NCBI GenBank assembly: GCA_965214635.1
Contig: OZ243964.1
Coordinates: 744,001 to 808,000 of the forward strand
Reading direction: 5' to 3'
Length of the DNA: 64,000 bases
Source: Bin90 sp965214635
Lineage (GTDB): Bacteria > Chloroflexota > Dehalococcoidia > Lucifugimonadales > JADFKI01
Shown here: positions 44,560 to 52,643 of the stretch, in pieces
Layout of the letters: each line of letters begins with the position of its first letter
Numbering within the stretch: the first letter of the stretch is position 1
Notes under the pieces: model-generated
What the model was told of the DNA's origin: nothing
The model's input: only the letters and a program-made list of their open reading frames with translations
Databases searched by the model: none
Made by a program: the position numbers and the translations under genes

Positions 44560-44599
44560 GAGAACCCGCCTGCCGGTGTTACTGGGGGCGGGTATTCTC
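44560..44599 (+). terminator. Family-type terminator hairpin after LRR gene 1
   Basis: GAGAACCCGCC (44560-44570) pairs with GGCGGGT-A-TTCTC (to 44599) with one bulge. A related hairpin follows the paralogues at 61002 and 63680. Confidence 0.6.
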
Positions 44600-44636
44600 A
44601 ACATATAAGAACGCCCTAGCCCGCAGCCCATTCAAG

Positions 44637-44665
44637 TTGACAGTACGCCTGCGCAGTGATATATT
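44637..44665 (+). promoter_or_regulatory. Strong promoter for the FmdB-dtd pair
   Basis: TTGACA (44637-44642) and TATATT (44660-44665), spacing 17. It is about 60 bases before the fmdB-like start. Confidence 0.65.
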
Positions 44666-44726
44666 GGACAGCGTTGGTAGTTAATGCCAAACTCTGACAA
44701 GTCGCCATCAGATTGGAGTGTCAAAC

Positions 44727-45020
44727 TTGCCTGCATATGACTACAAGTGCAACGAGTGCGGTCATCGCTTTGAGGAGCGCCAAAGCTTCTACGCCGACCC
44801 CGTGGCAAACTGCCCAATCTGCCAAAGCCTATCCAGCCGCCAGTTCGTAGCCGTGCCCATCGTCTTCAAGGGCAGCGGCTTCTATGTCAATGACTATGGC
44901 AAGAGCAGCAGCTACACCAGCACCAACAGCAAGAACGGCGCATCCTCTGACGAAAAGCCTGCCACCAAGACCGAATCTACGGCGAAGTCCAAGCAGGCTG
45001 CCTCAAAGTCTGACGATTAG
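44727..45020 (+). CDS. FmdB-family zinc ribbon protein
   Basis: About 97 residues. PAYDYKCNECGHRFEERQSF and VANCPICQS give the two CxxC pairs of the FmdB zinc ribbon; the C-terminal half is Ser/Lys/Ala-rich and low-complexity. I prefer a TTG start at 44727 (GGAG about 8 bases upstream) over the GTG at 44718, which would sit on the ribosome site. FmdB-like proteins are of unknown role and often lie near basic translation genes; here dtd follows 48 bases later. Confidence 0.85.
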   Translation: MPAYDYKCNECGHRFEERQSFYADPVANCPICQSLSSRQFVAVPIVFKGSGFYVNDYGKSSSYTSTNSKNGASSDEKPATKTESTAKSKQAASKSDD

Positions 45021-45068
45021 AGCGAGTAAGGCGGGCTTGAATCGTCAGCGCCAATTGGGGCAAAGTTC

Positions 45069-45533
45069 TTGCGCGCGCTAGTGCAGCGGGTATCCCAAGC
45101 GTCCGTCAGCGTTGATGGCAGCGTAACGGGCAGCATCGGACGCGGTCTAGTCATCCTGCTGGGCGTCAGCCGTACGGACGACGAACAAGACGCAGACTAC
45201 ATCGTCAACAAGACTGCCAATCTGCGCATCTTCCCTGACGATGATGGTAGATTTAATCGCTCGGCGCTTGACATAAGCGCAGATTTGCTAATCGTCAGCC
45301 AGTTCACTTTGTACGCCGACACCCGTCGCGGCCGACGCCCTAGTTTCAGCGCCGCCGCGCCGCCCAATGTCGCCGAAGCTCTCTTCGAAGACACGCTGCA
45401 ACGCTTTCGCCAATCTGGGCTGCGCGCAGAAACCGGGCGTTTCCAAGCGCACATGTCCGTGTCCCTCTGCAACGACGGCCCCGTTACCATCCTCATCGAC
45501 TCTGCGGACAGGCAGCGCAGCAGGCGAGGATAA
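45069..45533 (+). CDS. dtd: D-aminoacyl-tRNA deacylase
   Basis: A 154-residue DTD: N terminus MRALVQRVSQASVSVDG, GRGLVILLGVSRTDDEQDADYI, LLIVSQFTLYADTRRGRRPSF (the SQFTLYAD active-site motif) and the cross-subunit Gly-cisPro element, here as CNDGPVTILIDS (cf. NDGPVT). It removes D-amino acids from tRNA. TTG start. Downstream of fmdB-like gene on the same strand, converging on the propeller gene. Confidence 0.95.
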   Translation: MRALVQRVSQASVSVDGSVTGSIGRGLVILLGVSRTDDEQDADYIVNKTANLRIFPDDDGRFNRSALDISADLLIVSQFTLYADTRRGRRPSFSAAAPPNVAEALFEDTLQRFRQSGLRAETGRFQAHMSVSLCNDGPVTILIDSADRQRSRRG

Positions 45534-45560
45534 GCGCAAAGCCATTCCCGGCAGGCTGCC

Positions 45561-46841
45561 TCAGCGCGGCGACCAGAACGCCATAATGCCCTCCGCTATC
45601 AGACTCGCAGAGGCGACAGGCGCAATATCCAACACGATGATGTGAGTGCCTTCGTGTCCCGGGTGAGCGCTCATCGACGCGGTAACCGATTCGCTTAGCA
45701 GATTGCCTGCGAACACCAGCGTCTTGCTGTCCGGCGACCAGACCGAATGAGAGTAGGCGTACTGGTCGAAGAACTGCAGCATCGTCAGTTGCTCCCGCGA
45801 CGGAACGAAGTCCATCAAAGGCATCTGCTCGCCCGACCGCACATCCAGCAGCATCCACCTCAGCGCGCCCGACGACTCTGACGGAGTTACATACGCCAAC
45901 CTGCTGCCATCCGGCGACCAGAAGAACGCAAGCGCATGCCCCTGCACATCTATGCTGCTGTCGGGCGCATTGTGTGACACGACTGTGAGCCTGCCGTATA
46001 TTTGCATCGGCACGCCCCGATATATGAGGTATTGGGCAGCGTCTGCAGCCGCAAGATGCGCCCCATCCGGCGACCAAGTGAACGCAGTCATGCCTCGTAT
46101 GTCGTGCAGCCAGCGTCCCTGTCCCAACGCATCGTCCGACAAGCCGACGGCGTATAGGCTGTGCTCCCCCGCGAATGGGCGTCTAGGCAATGTCAGCGCA
46201 TGCTCTGTGTCATCAGGCACCCACGCTGGCACCCGATACCCCGCCGCAGCGATGTCCATCTGCTGCGGCACTAGTGTGCCCGCATCAACTAGGAAGTGGT
46301 CGTTCGCGCGATGCACCGCAAGTGTGGCTGCGTCCGGCGACCATGACATCCACAGCGGCCCATCGTCGAGTATATGCTGCGCCGATGGATTGCTACTGAG
46401 GTCGTCCATGAACAGGCTCAGCCCGCCGCCCACGCTTGCGATGAACGCTAGGCTATCGCTGTCCGGCGACCACAGCGGATAATGCGGCACACCGTTAGCG
46501 AGCAGCCCAACCTCACCCGACTCCCCGGCGTATAGCACTTGCGCATTCCCATACGCAGCCGGCACACCGCCCGCAAGTTGCGCTGCGTACAGGTTTAGCT
46601 GCCACTTGTTTCCGTTCTCCACCACGCCTGAATATGCCAGCATTTGCGCATCCGGCGACCATGTGGGCCATGTGAAAAACCCGTTCGAATCAGCGCTCAC
46701 TCTCTGGGCATCCGACCCGTCAGGGCGCATCGTGTAGATAGCACCCTGGGCGTCCACGAATGCGATGCGGTCTACGGTGAGCGGCGCAGTCGGGCGCACT
46801 ATCGCAATCACAACCGACGCACCGAGCAGCGCAATGAGCAC
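45561..46841 (-). CDS. Membrane-anchored TolB/WD40-like beta-propeller protein
   Basis: A 426-residue paralogue of the protein at 15-1226. It has an N-terminal hydrophobic anchor (LIALLGASVVIAIV) and successive WSPDA/WSPDG blades (TWSPDAQMLAYSG, LWSPDSDSLAFIA, SWSPDAATLAVH, TWSPDGAHLAAAD, FFWSPDGSRLAYVT, VWSPDSKTLVFAG). The PSREQLTMLQFFDQYAYSHSVWSPDS block is nearly shared with the first copy. GTG start at 46841; the frame is open somewhat further upstream, so a few residues may be missing. Likely exposed outside the membrane; role unknown. Confidence 0.8.
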   Translation of the reverse strand: MLIALLGASVVIAIVRPTAPLTVDRIAFVDAQGAIYTMRPDGSDAQRVSADSNGFFTWPTWSPDAQMLAYSGVVENGNKWQLNLYAAQLAGGVPAAYGNAQVLYAGESGEVGLLANGVPHYPLWSPDSDSLAFIASVGGGLSLFMDDLSSNPSAQHILDDGPLWMSWSPDAATLAVHRANDHFLVDAGTLVPQQMDIAAAGYRVPAWVPDDTEHALTLPRRPFAGEHSLYAVGLSDDALGQGRWLHDIRGMTAFTWSPDGAHLAAADAAQYLIYRGVPMQIYGRLTVVSHNAPDSSIDVQGHALAFFWSPDGSRLAYVTPSESSGALRWMLLDVRSGEQMPLMDFVPSREQLTMLQFFDQYAYSHSVWSPDSKTLVFAGNLLSESVTASMSAHPGHEGTHIIVLDIAPVASASLIAEGIMAFWSPR

Positions 46842-46934
46842 GGCGATGCCTGCAATCAGCCGAATTTTGCCATCACCCCGTCGTTCCCGCTAGATATAGG
46901 CGAACTCGGCAGATTGAAGATTGCGAGGGTAAAT

Positions 46935-47783
46935 CTATTCACTTACCACCACATCCAAGCTGATGTCCAGCGCCCTAGATGAGTGTGTCAGCGCGCCGAC
47001 CGATATGATGTCCACGCCCGCCGCCGCCGCCGCGCGCACATTCTCCAGCGTGATGTTGCCCGACGCCTCGATGACCGCACGGCCTCTTGCCGCCTGCACC
47101 GCCGCCGCCATCTCTTCGGGGTGCATGTTGTCGAGCAGCAGGATTTTCGCACCTGCGTCGAGCGCCTCCTGCGCCTGCGCCAAGTCTTCCACCTCGACCT
47201 CCACATTGACGGTGTGCGACTTCTCGCGGTTCGCCTTCCGAACCACATCTCCCAAGTTCATCCCCAACCGGCGCAGCGCCTCGATGTGGTTGTCCTTGAT
47301 GAGGATGCCGTCCCCGAGGTTTTGGCGATGATTATAGCCGCCACCCGCGCGGATGGCGTACTTCTCCAAGGCGCGCAGCCCGGGTGTGGTCTTGCGCGTG
47401 TCCACGATGCGCACTAGATAGCCTTCTACGGCGCGCGCATACGACGCTGTTTCGCTGGCAATCCCGGACAGCCGCCGCACGAAGTTCAGGGCGGTGCGCT
47501 CCGCCTTCAGGATGGAACGCATCCCGCCGCTCACAAACGCAAGCTGCTGACCTGCCGCAAGTTCGCTGCCATCCTCCACGAGCGTGTTGGCACACAACGA
47601 GTCGTCTATGCGCTTGAACACCGCCAGCGCCACATCCAGCCCCGCAAGCACGCCGGCTTCCTTCGCCACGAACGCCGCCTCACCCTGCATGTCGGCGGGT
47701 ATGAGGATGTCGGTCGTCGGGTCGCCAATCAGCAGATCTTCGGAGATCGCGCGGTCAATCAGCGCCTCTGTGTCGGGCGTCAT
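46935..47783 (-). CDS. nadC: Nicotinate-nucleotide pyrophosphorylase (carboxylating)
   Basis: Quinolinate phosphoribosyltransferase, about 282 residues. Visible: LIGDPTTDILIP, ERTALNFVRRLSGIASETASY, VRIVDTRKTTPGLRALEKYAIRAGGGYNHRQNLGDGILIKDNH (split: DTRKTTPGLRALEKYA, GGGYNHRQNLGDGILIKDN), VEVEVEDLAQAQEAL and EASGNITLENVRAAA. It makes nicotinate mononucleotide from quinolinate. The ATG at 47783 is preferred to an in-frame TTG at 47792. Downstream of nadA. Confidence 0.95.
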   Translation of the reverse strand: MTPDTEALIDRAISEDLLIGDPTTDILIPADMQGEAAFVAKEAGVLAGLDVALAVFKRIDDSLCANTLVEDGSELAAGQQLAFVSGGMRSILKAERTALNFVRRLSGIASETASYARAVEGYLVRIVDTRKTTPGLRALEKYAIRAGGGYNHRQNLGDGILIKDNHIEALRRLGMNLGDVVRKANREKSHTVNVEVEVEDLAQAQEALDAGAKILLLDNMHPEEMAAAVQAARGRAVIEASGNITLENVRAAAAAGVDIISVGALTHSSRALDISLDVVVSE

Positions 47784-47898
47784 CTGGAACAATTCCTGCC
47801 TCCATTTCTGATTTCGTAGATGGATTGCGGTGCCAAGGTCAGATTAACAGAAATGCTTGTCTTTATGTGCGGCAGCATCACTTTTCGCGCATATGAGT

Positions 47899-47938
47899 AA
47901 GCCCATCTCTGCGCATTGAGTTGCAGTGAGATGGGCTT
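47899..47938 (-). terminator. Hairpin between nadA and nadC
   Basis: 11-bp stem AAGCCCATCTC/GAGATGGGCTT (47899-47909 with 47928-47938). It lies 32 bases after nadA and may terminate or attenuate nadA transcription before nadC. Confidence 0.55.
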
Positions 47939-47969
47939 GTGTGCGTTCTACTCGGCGTTGAGATACTCG

Positions 47970-49178
47970 CTATACCACCGCTAGCATCCTGTCCAGCGAC
48001 ACCCGCGCTTGCTCTGCGGTGTCTTCGTCCACGCTAATGCGGTTCACGACCACGCCCTCGTTCAGCCCATCCAGCACCCAGCTCAGGTACGCCGGATGGA
48101 TGCGGTACATCGTGGAGCAGGGGCAGACCACGGAGTCTAGGCAGAACACGCGCTTGTCTGGGTTTTCGGCGGCAAGGCGATTCACCATGCTGATTTCTGT
48201 GCCGACCGCGATGACACTGCCCGCCGCCGCATCATTGACCATAGCCTTGATGAACTCGGTTGAGCCGCTGCTGTCAGCCGCATCCACGACCTCCATGATG
48301 CACTCGGGGTGCACAACCACATGCACATCCGGATACAGCGCCCGCGCCTGCTCTATCTGCTGGACGGTGAAGCGCGTATGCACGGAGCAATGCCCCTGCC
48401 ACAGGATAAGGCGCGCGTCGCGCAGCGCCTGTTCACTGTTGCCGCCCATCGGCTTGAATGGATTCCAGACCACCATTTCGTCCAACCCGATGCCCATCTT
48501 TAGTCCGGTGTTCCTGCCTAGATGTTGGTCGGGCAGGAACAGGATGCGCCGCCCGCGTTCCAGCGCCCACTCGAATGTTGCGGGTGCGTTGGACGATGTG
48601 CACACGATGCCGCCGTTGCGCCCGCAGTGCGCCTTGATTGCGGCGGTGGAGTTCATGTAGGTGATGGGGATGATGTCCCCGTCGTCCCCGATGGTGTCTT
48701 GCAAATCGTCCCAGCAATCGAGCACATCGTCGATGCGCGCCATATCCGCCATGGAACAGCCCGCTGTCAGGTTCGGCAGTATGACCTGCTGATGTGCGCC
48801 GCTGAGGATGTCCGCCGTCTCCGCCATAAAATGGACGCCGCAGAATATGATGTACTCTGCGGCCTCTTGCGTAGCGGCGAAGCGGGACAGGTTGAACGAA
48901 TCCCCGCGATAGTCGGCGTACTTGATAACTTCGTCGCGCTGGTAGTGATGCCCAAGCACCACGGCGCGGCTGCCGAGTTTCGCCCGCGCCTCTCCAATGC
49001 GCGCATCCAATTCGTTTGGCGTCATACGCATGTAGCTCACTGGCAGCTTCTGCCAACGGACTCCAGCGTCGAACTCATCCGCAAGTGTGTGTGCGCTAAG
49101 ATCATCGTCAGTTCGGCAAAACGCCGACTGCTCTATCTCCGTAATCGGTATAGTCGGTGTTCGCTGCTTGATAACCAT
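47970..49178 (-). CDS. nadA: Quinolinate synthase A
   Basis: A 402-residue NadA with the three conserved Fe-S cysteines expected in LTAGCSMADMA, GGIVCTSSNAPAT and LDSVVCPCSTMYRIHP; substrate loops VLGHHYQRDEVIKYADYRGDSF, HFMAETADIL and VHPECIMEVVDAAD are also present. It condenses iminoaspartate with DHAP to quinolinate. The N terminus is longer than E. coli NadA by about 50 residues, with the start supported by GGAGG 10 bases upstream. nadB is not seen in the window. Confidence 0.94.
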   Translation of the reverse strand: MVIKQRTPTIPITEIEQSAFCRTDDDLSAHTLADEFDAGVRWQKLPVSYMRMTPNELDARIGEARAKLGSRAVVLGHHYQRDEVIKYADYRGDSFNLSRFAATQEAAEYIIFCGVHFMAETADILSGAHQQVILPNLTAGCSMADMARIDDVLDCWDDLQDTIGDDGDIIPITYMNSTAAIKAHCGRNGGIVCTSSNAPATFEWALERGRRILFLPDQHLGRNTGLKMGIGLDEMVVWNPFKPMGGNSEQALRDARLILWQGHCSVHTRFTVQQIEQARALYPDVHVVVHPECIMEVVDAADSSGSTEFIKAMVNDAAAGSVIAVGTEISMVNRLAAENPDKRVFCLDSVVCPCSTMYRIHPAYLSWVLDGLNEGVVVNRISVDEDTAEQARVSLDRMLAVV

Positions 49179-49251
49179 AACGGCATTCCCTCCAATGCAG
49201 CTTAAACCTCAACTTGTTCCTGATCGGGCTGGCTGCTCGAAACATTAGGCG

Positions 49252-50568
49252 CTAGCCCGTCAGCGTGCCTTGCAGCGACCACGGCCCTGTCTTGTCCACC
49301 CTGACAGTAACGAGCCTGCCCGCCAGTTCCCCGTCTAATGTGCAATGTCCATTTGTGTGCGTCTCATCGGCTTCCGCGTTGTTGATGAACACGAGCTTAT
49401 CGTTGCGGTTGCGTCCAAACCACTTCCCGTTCTTGCGCCCTTCGATCAGCACATCGAAGCTCTGTCCGAGCAGGTTGGCGTTAATTTCTGTGGCAATTCG
49501 CTCTTGCAGCGCATCTAGCGCCTTGAGCCGCTCTTTCTTTTCATGCTGCGGCACATCGTCCACTAGGCGGCGGTCTGCTATTGTCCCAGGACGGGTGGAG
49601 TATGCTGCCGAGTGCACCTTGTCAAAGCGGATGTCTTCTATCAGCGCCATCGTCTCTTGGAACTGGGCGTCGGTTTCGCCGCAGAACCCCACGATGACAT
49701 CGGTGCTGAGCGACACATTCGGGATTTCGCACCTAATCTTGTCTATCAGCCGACGGTAGTCTTCGTTGGTATAGCCCCGCCGCATATCCGCAAGCACTTG
49801 GTCGTCGCCCGCCTGAAATGGCAGGTTGATATGCTCGCAGACCTTGTCCAGCTCTGCCACCGACTGGATGATGTGGTCGCTCATGTCGTTGGGGTGCGAA
49901 GTCAGGAAGCGCACACGCTCTATGCCGTTCACATCGTTCACAGCGCCCAGCAGGTCGCCCAAATCCGGAGCACCGTCTAGATCGTGTCCGTACGAGTCCA
50001 CATTCTGCCCCAGCAGCGTAACCTCTTTCACGCCGCGCCGCACGAGCATTTCGGTTTCGCGCACTAGCTCTGCCACTGGGCGGCTAACCTCGCGCCCCCT
50101 GCGATATGGGATGATGCAGAATGTGCAGAACTTGTCGCAGCCGTGAATAATCGGGATGTATGTCGCGACATCAGCGCGCGCCGTCAGTGTGCCTATGCAA
50201 CCGTCGGTGTCGACGCCCATTCTCTCGCCCAGCAGGTCGATCAGTGGGTCGTACTGCTGCGGGCGCATGAACACATCCACATATGGATAGCGCTTTTGCA
50301 GTGCGGCGCTGGCTGGTCCCACCATGCAGCCCATCAGCGCTAGCACCTTGTTCGGGTTGCGCTGCTTGAGCGGCTTCAGGCTGGTTACCATTCCCACCAC
50401 GCGGTCTTCGGCGCTCTGGCGCACTACGCAGCTGTTCAGCACGATGACATCGGCGTCCTTGGGCGATGTGCGCGGTGCAAGCCCAAGCTGACCAAGTGCG
50501 CTTTCAAGGCGCTCGGAGTCGGCTTTGTTCATCTGACAGCCGACAGTCCAGACGAAATATCCGTCCAT
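49252..50568 (-). CDS. miaB: tRNA-2-methylthio-N6-dimethylallyladenosine synthase MiaB
   Basis: A methylthiotransferase of 438 residues. The UPF0004 domain has three Cys (TVGCQMN, NSCVVR, LMGCMVG), the radical-SAM motif is CDKFCTFC (CxxxCxxC), then GREVSRP, LLGQNVDSYG, RFLTSHPNDM, INLPFQAGDDQVL, and a C-terminal TRAM domain. It modifies A37 of tRNAs reading UNN codons. The ATG at 50568 is taken as start; a TTG at 50586 is the other option. Confidence 0.95.
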   Translation of the reverse strand: MDGYFVWTVGCQMNKADSERLESALGQLGLAPRTSPKDADVIVLNSCVVRQSAEDRVVGMVTSLKPLKQRNPNKVLALMGCMVGPASAALQKRYPYVDVFMRPQQYDPLIDLLGERMGVDTDGCIGTLTARADVATYIPIIHGCDKFCTFCIIPYRRGREVSRPVAELVRETEMLVRRGVKEVTLLGQNVDSYGHDLDGAPDLGDLLGAVNDVNGIERVRFLTSHPNDMSDHIIQSVAELDKVCEHINLPFQAGDDQVLADMRRGYTNEDYRRLIDKIRCEIPNVSLSTDVIVGFCGETDAQFQETMALIEDIRFDKVHSAAYSTRPGTIADRRLVDDVPQHEKKERLKALDALQERIATEINANLLGQSFDVLIEGRKNGKWFGRNRNDKLVFINNAEADETHTNGHCTLDGELAGRLVTVRVDKTGPWSLQGTLTG

Positions 50569-50611
50569 TTGTGAAACTTTTCCCAATGCTTATGTGAAAA
50601 AATAAAGTCGC

Positions 50612-50703
50612 TGGCGGAGGGAATGGGATTCGAACCCATGAGGGAGTTTTCGCCCCCTAACCGCTTAGCAGGCGGCCGCACTAGACCTCTATGCGATCCC
50701 TCC
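50612..50703 (-). tRNA. tRNA-Ser (anticodon GCT)
   Basis: A class II tRNA on the minus strand with long variable arm: acceptor GGAGGGA/TCCCTCC, anticodon GCT in loop CTGCTAA (reads AGC/AGT), T arm with TTCGAAT, discriminator G and encoded CCA. Confidence 0.96.
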
Positions 50704-50727
50704 GCGCATCGGCGTAAGTGATAAGCT

Positions 50728-50757
50728 AATATAGCAGACTACAAATATGCTTGGCAA
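50728..50757 (-). promoter_or_regulatory. Promoter for tRNA-Ser
   Basis: Minus-strand TTGCCA (50757-50752) and TATATT (50733-50728), spacing 18, about 25 bases before the tRNA 5' end. Confidence 0.55.
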
Positions 50758-50921
50758 CAAACTACTTTGTGATTTTCGGAACTATCGCAATTCCTTCTAC
50801 GAACATCGCCATAGAAAACGGCTTTTGCAACGAATATCGCACATTATCGGCTGCAAAGCCAATCCATCGGAACATTTTACCGCTCATCAATGCGATAATC
50901 CGATTTCATAGCGCCCTGAGC

Positions 50922-51368
50922 CTACACGACTACCGCACTGCCTTGCTTGGCGCACTCATCCTCTTGGCTACCCACCCACACTTCGCCGCCCTCGAAGAAC
51001 TCTTTCTTCCAAATCGGCACTATCTGCTTGATGCGGTCGATGGCGTAGGCGCAGGCTTCAAACGCCTCTTTGCGATGCGGAGACGCCACCGCCACGACCA
51101 AGCTTAGGTCGCCGATTTCGAGCCGCCCGAGCCGGTGTGCTATCGCCATATCGGTGATGCCCCAGCGCTCCGCAACTTCCTCAGTGATGCGCGCTAGCTG
51201 CTTATCCGCCATCGGGCGATACGCCTCGTACTCCAAGTGTAGCACCCGCCGCTCGCCTGTCGAATCGCGCGTTGCCCCGAGGAAGGTTACCACCGCGCCG
51301 TTGCTGTCCCCTCTCACCTTGTCGGTAATCGCCTCCGGGTGAAGCGGCTTGTTCGTTATCACTATCAT
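50922..51368 (-). CDS. moaE: Molybdopterin synthase catalytic subunit
   Basis: A 148-residue MoaE: GAVVTFLGATRDSTGERRVLHLEYEAYRPMADKQLARI (split: GAVVTFLGATRD, LEYEAYRPMADKQL), MAIAHRLGRLEIGDLSLVVAVASPHRKEAFEAC (split: IAHRLGRLEIGD, ASPHRKEAFEAC) and the catalytic Lys in VPIWKKEFFEGGEVW. With MoaD it inserts sulfur into cPMP to form molybdopterin. moaD is 119 bases upstream on the same strand. Confidence 0.95.
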   Translation of the reverse strand: MIVITNKPLHPEAITDKVRGDSNGAVVTFLGATRDSTGERRVLHLEYEAYRPMADKQLARITEEVAERWGITDMAIAHRLGRLEIGDLSLVVAVASPHRKEAFEACAYAIDRIKQIVPIWKKEFFEGGEVWVGSQEDECAKQGSAVVV

Positions 51369-51487
51369 TCTCGATCATTCCCTCTGATGGGTAAATCTAC
51401 CTGTTCCAAATCAGCCATCTCAATGCGTCAAAGCCGCCAATACAGGTGCAGCGGCGTAGCGTAAAATCTGAGATGGGCAGAGCGCCA

Positions 51488-51730
51488 TTAGGGCGAGGAT
51501 CCGCCGCTCACCGGCGGGATAAGGGCAAGCTCGTCCCCGTCGGAAAGCGCATACTCGTGCGCCTGAAATTCTTCGTTGACCGCAATCAGCAGGCGGGACG
51601 CATCCTGCGGCAGCGATGGATACATGCGCAGCACTTCGTCTAGCGCACTCTCCACGCAAGCGCCCTCCGGCAGGCAAAGCTCAAGGGCAGCGCTACCCAC
51701 CCTTTCCTTATAACTGGCAAACAGCCGCAC
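51488..51730 (-). CDS. moaD: MoaD-like sulfur carrier with residues after the Gly-Gly
   Basis: An 80-residue ubiquitin-like protein: LFASYKERVGSAALELCLPEGACVESAL, RLLIAVNEEFQAHEYALSDGDELALIPPVSGG, typical of MoaD/ThiS. Sulfur carriers must end in Gly-Gly for adenylation, but here three residues (Ser-Ser-Pro) follow before the TAA. Either the tail is removed, or the protein is inactive or a variant. GTG start with GAGGA upstream. moaA and moaC are not in the window. Confidence 0.85.
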   Translation of the reverse strand: MRLFASYKERVGSAALELCLPEGACVESALDEVLRMYPSLPQDASRLLIAVNEEFQAHEYALSDGDELALIPPVSGGSSP

Positions 51731-51840
51731 TCGAATCCTCAGAGCAGTCCTCCCGCGCCGATGTTACCGCCTGCAACTCCCAATCCCACACAGTGGGCAT
51801 CAGACGCCCGACAATCCCAATTATATCACGCCGACGCCGT

Positions 51841-52608
51841 CTAATACGCTAGCGCCCCGCCGTTGACATGTATCGTCTGCCCTGTGATGAAGCTGGCATC
51901 GTCCGAGGCGAGAAAAGCGCAGGTTGTGGCAATCTCTTGCGGCAAGCCCAGCCTGCCGAGCGGTATGCCGTCTGCGCGGCCGGGCGCACCCACCGGGGAC
52001 TGCGCTGCTCCGCTGCTTGGGTCGCTTGGCGGCGGCGTGGTGTCAAACGCCCCCGGCACGATGTGGTTCACCAGCACCCCGTGCTCTGCCAGCTCTGCCG
52101 CCAGCGCACGCGTCAACCCCAGCGCCCCCATCTTGGATGCGCACACATGCGCCCAACCTGCCCTGCCCTTGAAGGCGTTCAGCCCAGACACATTGATGAT
52201 ACGCCCCCAGCCGCGTTCGACCATCCCGGGCACGACCGCTTGGGCGCAGTAGAACGGCCCGTCCAAGTTCACAGCCATCGCAGCGCGCCACTGGGCCGTT
52301 GTCATGTGGGCGATGGGCGCATCGGCACGCAGACCGGCGTTGTTCACCAGTATGTCCACCTTGCCGAACGCATCGAGCGCCTGCGCCACCATAGCATTCA
52401 CCTGTGCTTGGTCGCCCACATCGGCAATCGCCGCAACTGCGCTGCCGCCCGCCGCCTCGATTTCAGCGACCACTGCGTCCGCCTCTTGACGGTTCGTGCG
52501 CGCGTTCACCACCACGCTTGCGCCTCTACGGGCGAGTTCGAGTGCGGTGGCGCGCCCGATGTTGCGCCCCGAGCCGGTAACGATTGCGACCCTGCCTTCA
52601 AGTGTCAT
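51841..52608 (-). CDS. SDR-family NAD(P)-dependent oxidoreductase (FabG-like)
   Basis: A classical short-chain dehydrogenase of 255 residues: cofactor site TGSGRNIGRATALEL, NNAGLRADAPIA, catalytic Ser/Tyr/Lys region with INVSGLNAFKGRAGWAHVCASKMG. The catalytic Tyr position of YxxxK is occupied by His or Val-Cys (HVCASK) where most members have Tyr, so activity may be altered. GQTIHVNGG at the end is typical. ATG at 52608 has AGAGG 7 bases upstream. Confidence 0.88.
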   Translation of the reverse strand: MTLEGRVAIVTGSGRNIGRATALELARRGASVVVNARTNRQEADAVVAEIEAAGGSAVAAIADVGDQAQVNAMVAQALDAFGKVDILVNNAGLRADAPIAHMTTAQWRAAMAVNLDGPFYCAQAVVPGMVERGWGRIINVSGLNAFKGRAGWAHVCASKMGALGLTRALAAELAEHGVLVNHIVPGAFDTTPPPSDPSSGAAQSPVGAPGRADGIPLGRLGLPQEIATTCAFLASDDASFITGQTIHVNGGALAY

Positions 52609-52643
52609 TTTGAACCTCTCCGCTTTGCAACTTTTTTGCGACT

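Noticed and set aside
50751..51107. 118-residue plus-strand frame overlapping moaE
   Set aside because: It lies mostly antisense to moaE and has no protein-like motifs.
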